From Microbacterium sp. XT11 (lineage in GTDB: Bacteria > Actinomycetota > Actinomycetes > Actinomycetales > Microbacteriaceae), in NCBI RefSeq assembly GCF_001513675.1, contig NZ_CP013859.1, positions 869,081 through 933,080 of the forward strand: a DNA stretch of 64,000 bases, in the 5' to 3' direction. The notes beneath the pieces are model-generated. The model did not search any database. It had not been told where the DNA came from and saw only the letters and a program-made list of their open reading frames with translations. This document shows, piece by piece, positions 51,139 through 59,686 of the stretch. The position numbers and the translations under genes are program-made. The first letter of the stretch is position 1. Each line of letters begins with the position of its first letter.

Positions 51139-54100
51139 ATGAGGAACGAGCGCACGAGACGCGCGGTCCGGAACGCGCGAGAGCACGGTCGACGACTGCT
51201 CTCCGCGATCGCGGCGTCCGCACTGTTGGCGGGTGGACTGGTAGGAGCAGGACTCGCGGTGCCGACGGCGGCGAACGCGGCCGACGGAGACCCGTTCAAC
51301 CCGAACTCGCCCGTCGTGTTCGTGGCGCAGTCGGCCACCGGCCAGCCCACGGGACTGCACAGGTCCGTTTCGACAGACGGCACGTACGACTTCACCCCGG
51401 AGGGGAACGCGCTCGCCTCGGGCAACTACAACGCCATCGGCTTCAACACCGCCGATAACTTCATCTACGGAGTCAGCACCTCCAACATCACCCAGACCAG
51501 CGCGCCGACGACCATCCCCAACCTCTCCATAGTCAAGATCGGTCAGGGTGGCAAGATCGTGCAGCGCGTCGGGACGAGCACCTTCCCGCTCACACAGTTC
51601 ACCGGCTCGTTCGGCGGAGACGGTTTCCTGTACACCACGAACGGCGGCGTGGCGACCGGCAACCCGGCGAGCCACGCCATCTACCGCGTCAACGTCACCA
51701 CCGGCGCCATCCAGACCGTCTCGAATCTCGCGACCGCCGACTACGTGATCGCCGACTGGGCGTTCCTGGGGGGTTACTTCTGGGCCATCGACTATTCCTC
51801 GGGCCAGCAGCCGGGAACGCTCATCCGCATCGACCCCACGACCGGTGCGTACACGCGCTTCCCCGGAAAGATCGACACGACGGTGACCGGCGCGTGGGGT
51901 GCGGCGTGGGTGTACGGAAACGGCAACCTCGGGTTCTCCCACAACGTCACCGGTCAGATCGCGCAGATCGCGATCACGAATCCCGGAGCGGCGAATCCGA
52001 CCTTCACCGCCCTCGCGCCTGTGCCGGGCCCGAATGCGAGCGGCAACGACGGCACGTCCATCCCCGGGCTTCCCGTCGATCTGCAGATCGTCAAGACCGG
52101 CCCCGCGATCTACGAGCGCGGCGGCCGCATCAGTTACCAGGTCGCGGTGACCAACAACGGCACCGGGGTCTCGAGCGGATGGTCGGTCATCGACGTGCTG
52201 CCTGCCGAATTGAGCAACCCGGCGGTCACGGGTGACGTCTCCTTCTCGATCAACGGCAACAGCGTCCAGGTCAACGGCGGCGCACTCGCCGTCGGTGCCA
52301 CGAAGACGTTCACGATCAGCGCCGACACCGTGGCGACTCCCGACACCTGCTTCACCAACACGGCGACGGTGCTGGGCAACGAACTCGACCCGGTGGGGGC
52401 GAACAACCAGTCGTCGACGACCGCGTGCGACGTCGGCCTGACGATCGAGAAGATCTCCGACGCGACGGCGGACACGCGCCCCGGCGACGCCGTCACCTAC
52501 ACCGTCACGGCCAGGAACACGGGCGCCGGCGACTTCACCACGACCAACCCCGCGGTGATCTTCGACAACCTGGCCGGTGTCCTCGACGACGCCGCGTACA
52601 ACGACGACGCGACCGCGACCCTGCCTGGTGCGATCGACTACAGCGCTCCCCTGCTGTCGTGGTCGGGTGCGCTCGCCTCCGGCGCATCCGTCTCGATCAG
52701 CTACACCGTGACCGTCGGTTCGGCCGGCGACGGCACGGCGCGCAACCTCGCATGGCGCCCGGGCGATCCGGGCGACCCGCGCCCTCCGCTGTGTGAGGGC
52801 GACACCGGCGTCGACCCGGTCACCGGCGAGCCCTGCGCCGCCACGAGCTTCGTGCTCCCGCGGCTGACGATCGACAAGGCGGCCAGCCGATCCGATCTCC
52901 CCGCCGTCGGCGGCACGGTCACGTACACCATCACGGTGTCGAACCCCGGCCCTGGCTCCTATACGGCAGCCGAACCGGCGACCTTCACCGACGATCTGAC
53001 GGATGTGCTCGACGACGCCACGTTCGACGACGGTTCGGTGACGGCGACGACCGGCACAGCGAACCGCGTCGGCACCGAACTGACCTGGAGCGGTGTGCTG
53101 GGCGCGGGCCAGTCGGCGACGATCACCTACACCGTCACCTACACGGGCGACGGGGACAACGTGCTCCGCAACACGGCGTGCGTGCCGGACGAGGCCGTCC
53201 TCCCCGGGGCCGTGCCATGCGACAACGTGCGGGTGCCCGGCGCATCCCTGAGTCAGTGGAAGACGGCGCAGGCTTCGTCCGATCCGGTCGTGGCGGGATC
53301 GACGATCACCTACACGCTCCACTTCGACAACGACGGTCAGGCCCCTGCGACGGTCGACGCCGTCGACGACCTCACGCACGTCCTCGACGATGCGGTCGTC
53401 ACGGCGGAGCCCGTCTCGCCCGATGGGCTCACGGTCGCACGCGACGGCGCTGAGATCCGCATCACGGGGACCGTGCCGGTCGGTGCCACGTACACGGTCG
53501 TGTACACCGTGACGGTGCTCCCGGATGACGAGCGGGGCGACAGCATCGCGTCGAACTTCCTCCTCGCGCCCGGCGAGGAGCCGCCGACGGATGGAGAGTG
53601 CACGCCGCCCGACCCCGAGGCGCCCACGTGCACCGAGACGCCCATCACCGGCGTCTCGTACACGAAATCTGTGCAGGCCTCGGAGACACCGGTGCGAGCG
53701 GGAACCGAGCTGACCTATACGATCACGGCCACCAACACGGGAGCGACCCGGGTCGACCTGCAGCGTGATGACGACCTCAACGGCGTGCTCGACGACGCGA
53801 CCCTCACCGAGGCGCCCTCCTCCGACACATCGGGGGTGACGGTGACCGGTCCCGACGCGGGGATCCTCAACATCCGCGGAACGCTCGCGGCGGGGGCGAC
53901 GGCGACGATCACGTACACCGTCACCGTGAAGGACGCCGGCGACCGCGGGGACGACGTCGCCGCCAACTTCCTCGTCCCGCCGGGGACCCCTCCGGGCCCG
54001 TGCGATCTCGCGACGCGGCAGTGCACGGAGACGCCCATCGAAGGTTACACGGTGTCGAAGACGGCCGACGTCGAGAAGGCGGTTCCCGGTCAGACCGTGA

Positions 54101-56814
54101 CCTACACGGTCAAGATCGTGAACACCGGCGCCGTGGCCTACACGGCCGACAAGCCCGCGACCTTCAGCGACGACCTGTCGGGTGTCCTCGACGACGCCGT
54201 CTACAACGGCGACGTGAGCCCAGGGGGCAGCGTCGTGGACGGCACGCTCACGTGGGCCGGTCCCGTCGCCGTCGGCGAGACGGTCACCGTCACCTACTCG
54301 GTCACGGTCGGTGATCCGCCCGAGGGCGACCGGATCTTGACCAACGCGGTCGTGCCGACCGGCCCCGGCGGAGAGTGCGATCTCGAGACGGGATGCCGCG
54401 AAGAGACGCCGGTGTCGTCGTTCACCCTGCGCAAGAGGGTCGACGTGCAGTCCGCGATGGCCGGTGACACGGTGACGTACACGGTCACGGTGACCAACAC
54501 CGGGGCGTCGGACTTCACGGATGCCGAGCCGGCGACGTTCCAGGACGACCTGAGCGGCGTTCTCGACGACGCGACGTACAACGGCGACGTCTCCGCGGGC
54601 GGCGTCGTCGAGGGAACCGTGCTCACCTGGTCCGGCCCGCTCGCGGTGGGGGAGAGCGTCGACGTCACCTACTCGGTGACCGTCAACGATCCCCTCACCG
54701 GCGACCGCGACCTCGCCAACACGGTGACGACGACGGTCCCCGGCAGCGGCTGCGATCCCGTGACGGACTGTGAGACGAACACGCCCGTGGCCTCCTACAC
54801 GGTCACCAAGGAGGCCGACCTGATCGCCGCCGGTCCCGGTGACGTGGTCACGTACACCGTCACGGTGACGAACACGGGTGACGTCGCGTACGACGAAGAG
54901 ACTCCGGCGACCTTCACCGACGACCTCTCCGGAGTGCTGGACGACGCCGTGTACAACGACGACGTCTCCGCGGGCGGCGAGGTCACCGGGTCGACTCTCA
55001 CCTGGTCGGGAGCGCTCGACGTCGGCCAGACGGTCACGGTGACCTATTCGGTCACGGTGGACGATCCCGTCACCGGCGACTTCGTCCTGCGCAACGCGAT
55101 CACCCCGACGGGCCCCGGCGGCAGCTGCGACGGCGCCTGCAAGACCGCGACGCCGCTCGCGTCGTACCGGGTGGTCAAGACGACGGATGCGACCGACGTG
55201 ACACCGGGCGAGACGGTGACCTACACCGTCACGGTCACGAACACAGGGCAGGTTGCCTACACGGCTGAGGATCCGGCATCCTTCACCGACGACCTGTCGT
55301 CGGTTCTCGACGACGCCACGTACAACGGCGACGCCGCGAGCTCGAGCGGATCCGGCACGGCGTACACCGCCCCCGTGCTGTCGTGGTCGGGTCCGCTTGC
55401 CGTCGGCGCCACGGTGACGGTCACCTATTCCGTGACGATCGACGACCCCGCGACCGGTGATCGCCGGCTGTCGAACACGGTGGTCACCCCGCCGGGCAGC
55501 GGCGCGAACTGCGTCGAAGGGTCGACCGACCCTGACTGCAGGGCGGACGTGCCGGCGGCATCCTTCTCGATCGAGAAGTCCGCGGAGCCCGCGGAGGCCG
55601 CCCCTGGAGACGTCGTCACCTACACGGTGACCGTCACCAACACGGGAACCGTGGCCTACACGGACGATGAGCCGGCCGCGTTCACCGACGACCTGTCGCG
55701 CGTGCTCGACGACGCCTCGTACAACGACGACGTGTCGGCGGGAGGCTCGGTGGTCGGAGACACGCTCACCTGGAAGGGCCCGCTCGCCGTCGGCGAGACG
55801 CTGCAGGTGACGTACTCGGTCACGGTCGACGATCCGATCGAGGGCGACTTCATGCTCCGCAACGTCGTGGCGCCGTCCGCGCCGGGCGGGGAGTGCGTCC
55901 CTGGGGGTTGCGTCACCGACACGGCCCTGGCGTCGTACACGATCGCGAAGAGCGCCGACGTGCAGGACGTCGCCCTCGGAGGCGTCGTGACGTACACGAT
56001 CACCGTGACGAACACCGGCAAGGTCGCGTACACCGACGACAACCCGGCATCGTTCGAGGACGACCTCTCCGGAGTGCTCGACGACGCGACCTACAACGGC
56101 GACGCCACGGGCGGTGCCGTCGTCGACGGGACTGGCGTGAGCTGGTCTGGCGCGGTGGGCGTCGGTGAGACGGCGACCGTCACGTACTCCGTCACCGTCA
56201 ACCAGCCGGCGACCGGCGACCTCGTGCTGCGCAACGCCGTCACCGCGGACGTTCCGGGCGGCGGTTGCGCCGAACCGGGCGGCTGCGTCACCGAGACCCC
56301 GATCGCGACGTACCGCGTCGTGAAGGAGGCGTCGACGGCGCAGGCTCGCGTGGGCGACCGGATCGTGTTCACCGTCACGGTCACCAACACCGGAGCCGTG
56401 GACTACACCGAAGAGCGTCCGGCCGCGTTCGCCGACGATCTCAGCTCGGCGCTGGCCATCGGCGACTACAACGACGACGCGAGCTCGGGTGCGGAGTTCA
56501 TCGATCCGGTGCTCAGCTGGGAGGGACCGCTGGCGGTGGGCGAGAGCGTGGAGGTCACGTACTCGATCACCGCTCGCGAGGCCGGCGAGATCGTCAACGT
56601 CGTCGTGACGCCTCCGGCATCCGGTTCGAACTGCGCGATCGATTCGCTCGATCAGGATTGCCGGACGACCACCACGGTGATGCCTCCGGGCCTCGCCGTC
56701 ACGGGCGGGGCGCTGTGGACGCTCGGCGCTCTGGGTGGCGCGCTGTTCGCCGCATTCGGCATCACGCTGGCGGTGCGCCGTCGCCGTGGTTCCGCGGACA
56801 CGATCCTGACATGA
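51139..56814 (+). CDS. giant DUF11-repeat surface protein with LAVTG sorting signal
   Basis: 1,891-residue secreted protein. A twin-Arg-like but Sec-type signal peptide (SAIAASALLAGGLVGAGLAVPTAANA) is followed by a beta-propeller-like N-domain (residues about 45-310, DUF6923-like, with repeats of NAIGFNTADNFIYGVS and GFLYTTNGG), then about twelve DUF11 domains of 120-130 residues. Each DUF11 begins with a Lys (TVSK, TIEK) and includes GDxVTYTVTVTNTG, FTDDLSGVLDDATYNGD, LTWSGPLAVGETVTVTYSVTV and ends near an Asn. Repeats 6-11 are nearly identical at DNA level. The C-terminus is LAVTG (Leu1852), a helix and RRRRG, the form recognised by class E sortases. Start chosen after GAGGAGGGGAG. Confidence 0.9.
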   Translation: MRNERTRRAVRNAREHGRRLLSAIAASALLAGGLVGAGLAVPTAANAADGDPFNPNSPVVFVAQSATGQPTGLHRSVSTDGTYDFTPEGNALASGNYNAIGFNTADNFIYGVSTSNITQTSAPTTIPNLSIVKIGQGGKIVQRVGTSTFPLTQFTGSFGGDGFLYTTNGGVATGNPASHAIYRVNVTTGAIQTVSNLATADYVIADWAFLGGYFWAIDYSSGQQPGTLIRIDPTTGAYTRFPGKIDTTVTGAWGAAWVYGNGNLGFSHNVTGQIAQIAITNPGAANPTFTALAPVPGPNASGNDGTSIPGLPVDLQIVKTGPAIYERGGRISYQVAVTNNGTGVSSGWSVIDVLPAELSNPAVTGDVSFSINGNSVQVNGGALAVGATKTFTISADTVATPDTCFTNTATVLGNELDPVGANNQSSTTACDVGLTIEKISDATADTRPGDAVTYTVTARNTGAGDFTTTNPAVIFDNLAGVLDDAAYNDDATATLPGAIDYSAPLLSWSGALASGASVSISYTVTVGSAGDGTARNLAWRPGDPGDPRPPLCEGDTGVDPVTGEPCAATSFVLPRLTIDKAASRSDLPAVGGTVTYTITVSNPGPGSYTAAEPATFTDDLTDVLDDATFDDGSVTATTGTANRVGTELTWSGVLGAGQSATITYTVTYTGDGDNVLRNTACVPDEAVLPGAVPCDNVRVPGASLSQWKTAQASSDPVVAGSTITYTLHFDNDGQAPATVDAVDDLTHVLDDAVVTAEPVSPDGLTVARDGAEIRITGTVPVGATYTVVYTVTVLPDDERGDSIASNFLLAPGEEPPTDGECTPPDPEAPTCTETPITGVSYTKSVQASETPVRAGTELTYTITATNTGATRVDLQRDDDLNGVLDDATLTEAPSSDTSGVTVTGPDAGILNIRGTLAAGATATITYTVTVKDAGDRGDDVAANFLVPPGTPPGPCDLATRQCTETPIEGYTVSKTADVEKAVPGQTVTYTVKIVNTGAVAYTADKPATFSDDLSGVLDDAVYNGDVSPGGSVVDGTLTWAGPVAVGETVTVTYSVTVGDPPEGDRILTNAVVPTGPGGECDLETGCREETPVSSFTLRKRVDVQSAMAGDTVTYTVTVTNTGASDFTDAEPATFQDDLSGVLDDATYNGDVSAGGVVEGTVLTWSGPLAVGESVDVTYSVTVNDPLTGDRDLANTVTTTVPGSGCDPVTDCETNTPVASYTVTKEADLIAAGPGDVVTYTVTVTNTGDVAYDEETPATFTDDLSGVLDDAVYNDDVSAGGEVTGSTLTWSGALDVGQTVTVTYSVTVDDPVTGDFVLRNAITPTGPGGSCDGACKTATPLASYRVVKTTDATDVTPGETVTYTVTVTNTGQVAYTAEDPASFTDDLSSVLDDATYNGDAASSSGSGTAYTAPVLSWSGPLAVGATVTVTYSVTIDDPATGDRRLSNTVVTPPGSGANCVEGSTDPDCRADVPAASFSIEKSAEPAEAAPGDVVTYTVTVTNTGTVAYTDDEPAAFTDDLSRVLDDASYNDDVSAGGSVVGDTLTWKGPLAVGETLQVTYSVTVDDPIEGDFMLRNVVAPSAPGGECVPGGCVTDTALASYTIAKSADVQDVALGGVVTYTITVTNTGKVAYTDDNPASFEDDLSGVLDDATYNGDATGGAVVDGTGVSWSGAVGVGETATVTYSVTVNQPATGDLVLRNAVTADVPGGGCAEPGGCVTETPIATYRVVKEASTAQARVGDRIVFTVTVTNTGAVDYTEERPAAFADDLSSALAIGDYNDDASSGAEFIDPVLSWEGPLAVGESVEVTYSITAREAGEIVNVVVTPPASGSNCAIDSLDQDCRTTTTVMPPGLAVTGGALWTLGALGGALFAAFGITLAVRRRRGSADTILT
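52079..56690 (+). repeat. coding tandem array of DUF11 units
   Basis: Twelve units of about 366-400 bp; unit starts are near 52079, 52440, 52860, 53240, 53650, 54046, 54418, 54796, 55162, 55564, 55936 and 56308. The last seven share long identical stretches (for example around the codons for VTYTVTVTNTG and GVLDDA). Expected to be recombination-prone and length-variable. Confidence 0.8.
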
Positions 56815-56817
56815 CCG

Positions 56818-56855
56818 TCGGGTGAGGGGCGGCCCTTCCGCCTCCCCTCACCCGA
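56818..56855 (+). terminator. terminator of the giant adhesin gene
   Basis: TCGGGTGAGGGG (56818-56829) pairs with 56844-56855 over 12 bp, 3 bp after the stop codon. A GC-rich hairpin without T tract. The following 206 bp up to the pilin start hold its ribosome-binding site GGAGGAGGGAG and no gene. Confidence 0.7.
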
Positions 56856-57061
56856 TCCGCGGTGGCCCTGCCGCACGGCAGGTGCGGAGGCCACCGCCGC
56901 GCTGGTGCACGAGATGCCCGAGGAGACGTCGAGAAGAAAATCGTCGCTTCTCGCGTCACGTTCTCCTCGTCTCGGTATCCGGTGCAGTGAAGGGGCCTGT
57001 TGCGCAGTCAGCCGCAGCGGCCATCGGCGGCCATCGGGCCACGGAGGAGGGAGACACACGC

Positions 57062-58582
57062 GTGTCTGAAAGAAGCAACACAAGTCGTGCGTTGTCGCTG
57101 ATCGGGGCGACCGCACTCGGACTGGGGGCGCTGCTCGGCGCCGGCTCCGCTGCGTATGCGGCGCCGCAGGACTACGGCGACCTCGATCCGGATCGCACGG
57201 GTTCGCTCACCGTGCACAAGTACCTGCACCAGAACGGCACGGCCGAGGGCGATCTCAGCGAGGGCCCGGCGCCCGGCGACTTCACCGACCCGGTGGCCGA
57301 CGTCGTGTTCACGGCGTACCCGCTCCTGCTCGACGGCGCACCGCTCGACCTCGGCGTCTCCGAGACCTGGTACGACCTCAACGCGATCACGCCGGGAAGC
57401 GCGTGCACCGCGCCTGACGGGTACACGCTCGGCGCCCCGGTCGCACTTCCGGCGACGGACGCAGAGGGAACCGCGACCGTGAGCCTCCCGGTCGGCGCGT
57501 ACCAGGTGTGCGAGACGTCGGCTCCCGCGCAGATCGTCGATCGTGCGACGCCGTTCATCCTTACGATCCCCATGCCCTATGAGAACGGCTGGGTGTACGA
57601 CGTGCACGCCTACCCCAAGAACGGCGAGGGAACGATCGTCAAGACCGTCGAGCCGCAGCAGGACACGGGCTTGGGCTCCACCATCACCTTCCCGGTGACG
57701 GTTCCGATCCCGAGCATGCAGGACGCATGGACGGGCTTCGCGATCCGTGACGAGCTCGACAGCCGGCTGCAGCCGGTGGATGCCGCCGCCGTCGTCGTCA
57801 CGGCAGACGGTGCGCCCCTCGACACGACGTACTACACGGTCACGGTCGTCGGCCAGCAGGTCACGATGAACTTCACCCCTGCCGGTGTCGCGTGGCTGAA
57901 CGAGGGTCCCAACGCCCACGTCGGCACCGAGATCACCGTCGAGTTCGCCGGAACCGTGGTGTCGGTGGGCGACGGCGCGATCACCAACCAGGCCGAGCTC
58001 TGGCCGAACAACCCCGGATTCGACCCGTCGGTGCGGCCCCCGCTGCCCTCCAACGAGGTGAAGACCTACTGGGGCAGCCTCCAGGTGCAGAAGCGCGCCG
58101 CAGGCACGACCGGCCCCGAGGGCGTCCTCAACGGCGCCGTCTTCGAGGTGTACAACGCTCTCGACCCGTACGCTGCCGACTGCTCCACGGCGGAGCCGAC
58201 CGGCGCTCCCGTGGCGGTCAGCGGCGAGACCGAGTTCACGTCGTCGGGTACGGGTCTCATCACCGTCGACGGGCTGTTCGTCAGCGACAGCGTGAACCCT
58301 GCGATCGACGCTCAGCAGCGCTGCTACGTGCTCAAGGAGATCGCGGCGCCGGCGGGCTACGTGCTCCCCGCCGACCCCTTCACGCCCGTTGCCGTGAAGG
58401 TCGGGGCGACGGTGCCCGGCGACAACGTCGACATCGTGAACACCCAGCAGAACGTTCCGCCGCTGCCGATGACGGGTGCGGCCGGTCAGGTGATCCTCAT
58501 CACGGCCGGGATCGGCGCGCTCGTGATCGCCGTGGGCCTGGTGATGGTGAAGCACCGCCGGCGGGTCGAGGTCGAGGACTGA
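57062..58582 (+). CDS. major pilin (SpaA-type) with LPMTG sorting signal
   Basis: 506-residue pilin. GTG start after GGAGGAGGGAG; signal peptide ALSLIGATALGLGALLGAGSAAYA. Three features define a sortase-polymerised pilin: the pilin motif near residues 178-186 (WVYDVHAYPK, with Lys186 as the isopeptide donor), the E-box YVLKEIAAPAGY (Glu426) in the last CnaB domain, and the C-terminal LPMTG (residues 468-472), helix and KHRRR. Immunoglobulin-like CnaB domains and N-terminal domain follow the actinobacterial SpaA/FimA plan. It lies directly before the class C sortase gene that would polymerise it. Confidence 0.9.
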   Translation: MSERSNTSRALSLIGATALGLGALLGAGSAAYAAPQDYGDLDPDRTGSLTVHKYLHQNGTAEGDLSEGPAPGDFTDPVADVVFTAYPLLLDGAPLDLGVSETWYDLNAITPGSACTAPDGYTLGAPVALPATDAEGTATVSLPVGAYQVCETSAPAQIVDRATPFILTIPMPYENGWVYDVHAYPKNGEGTIVKTVEPQQDTGLGSTITFPVTVPIPSMQDAWTGFAIRDELDSRLQPVDAAAVVVTADGAPLDTTYYTVTVVGQQVTMNFTPAGVAWLNEGPNAHVGTEITVEFAGTVVSVGDGAITNQAELWPNNPGFDPSVRPPLPSNEVKTYWGSLQVQKRAAGTTGPEGVLNGAVFEVYNALDPYAADCSTAEPTGAPVAVSGETEFTSSGTGLITVDGLFVSDSVNPAIDAQQRCYVLKEIAAPAGYVLPADPFTPVAVKVGATVPGDNVDIVNTQQNVPPLPMTGAAGQVILITAGIGALVIAVGLVMVKHRRRVEVED

Positions 58583-58672
58583 CGCACACGCCGACCACCG
58601 GATCGGGCGCACTCCGCCCGGTCCGGTGGGCCGGTGAGCCAGGGACCAGGTGAGCCAGAGGAAGGAGGAGAG

Positions 58673-59686
58673 ATGACGGGAATGCCAACGACAGCGCACG
58701 ATGCGGGAAGCGACGCGCCTGCGGTGGGATCGGCGCGCACCGTCCGACGGTGGAGGCCGGGCGGACTGACGATCGCCATCACTCTCCTCGCCCTCGCCGG
58801 TCTGGTATCGGGTCTCTATCCGATGACCGCCGCCTGGGTCACGTCGTACAACCAGTCTCGTGTGATCGAGACGTACGAGAGCGCTGTGCGGCATGCGGCC
58901 CCCGACGCATCGGAGCAGCTGCGGCAGGCGAAGGAGTACAACGAGGCGTTGACTGCGGGCGTGGTGCTCGCGGAGAACGCGAACGTGCCGGTCGGCGACG
59001 GGACGCTGTCCGAGTCGCTGGACTACCGCTCCATCCTCTCCGCGAACGCCGACGGGCTCATGGCCCGCGTCAAGATCCCCAGCATCGACGTCGACCTGCC
59101 CGTGTTCCACGGGACGACCGACGACGTGCTGAACAAGGGCGCGGGGCACCTCGAAGGCTCGCATCTGCCGATCGGCGGCGAGAGCACGCGCGCCGTCATC
59201 ACGGCGCATCGCGGGCTCGCCAACGCCACGATGTTCACCGATCTCGACAAGGTCGTCGTGGGCGACCTCATCACGGTCGAGACCTTCGGGAAGGTGCTCA
59301 CCTACCGGGTGCGGGACATCCAGGTCATCGAGCCCGACGCCAACGGCACGATCAGGCCGGAGGTCGGAGAAGACCTCCTGACGTTGATCACCTGCACGCC
59401 GTTGGGCATCAACACGCACCGCATCGTCGTCACCGGCGAGCGCGTGACGCCCACACCTGTCAGGGAGGTGGAGGCGGCCGGGGCGGCCCCGACGATCCCC
59501 GGCTTCCCCTGGTGGGCGGTGCTGGGGGGAGGAGGCCTGCTTCTCATCGCGGCGTACGCGGGGTGGCAGGGAGTGCAGGATGCCGGGCAGCGCCGGCCGC
59601 GCACGCGCACGGAGCGCGTGCACACACGAGACGGGAAGGACACCGCGCGCGCAGAGCGCGACGCGGCGAGGGGAGAAGAACGATGA
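58673..59686 (+). CDS. srtC: class C (pilin-polymerising) sortase
   Basis: 337-residue transpeptidase that links pilin subunits by lysine isopeptide bonds. Two membrane segments flank the enzyme: LTIAITLLALAGLVSGLYPM at the start and WWAVLGGGGLLLIAAYAG near the end, a class C trait. The catalytic triad is His179 (VITAHRGL), Cys241 (TLITCTPLG) and Arg250 (NTHRIVV). An N-terminal lid segment LSESLDYRSIL with Asp-containing loop precedes the barrel. The ATG is preceded by GGAAGGAGGAGAG. Its stop overlaps the start of the next protein by ATGA. Confidence 0.92.
   Translation: MTGMPTTAHDAGSDAPAVGSARTVRRWRPGGLTIAITLLALAGLVSGLYPMTAAWVTSYNQSRVIETYESAVRHAAPDASEQLRQAKEYNEALTAGVVLAENANVPVGDGTLSESLDYRSILSANADGLMARVKIPSIDVDLPVFHGTTDDVLNKGAGHLEGSHLPIGGESTRAVITAHRGLANATMFTDLDKVVVGDLITVETFGKVLTYRVRDIQVIEPDANGTIRPEVGEDLLTLITCTPLGINTHRIVVTGERVTPTPVREVEAAGAAPTIPGFPWWAVLGGGGLLLIAAYAGWQGVQDAGQRRPRTRTERVHTRDGKDTARAERDAARGEER

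Noticed and set aside
52079..56690. CRISPR or other non-coding repeat array
   Set aside because: The units are 366-400 bp, in frame, and encode DUF11 domains; no short direct repeats with unique spacers.
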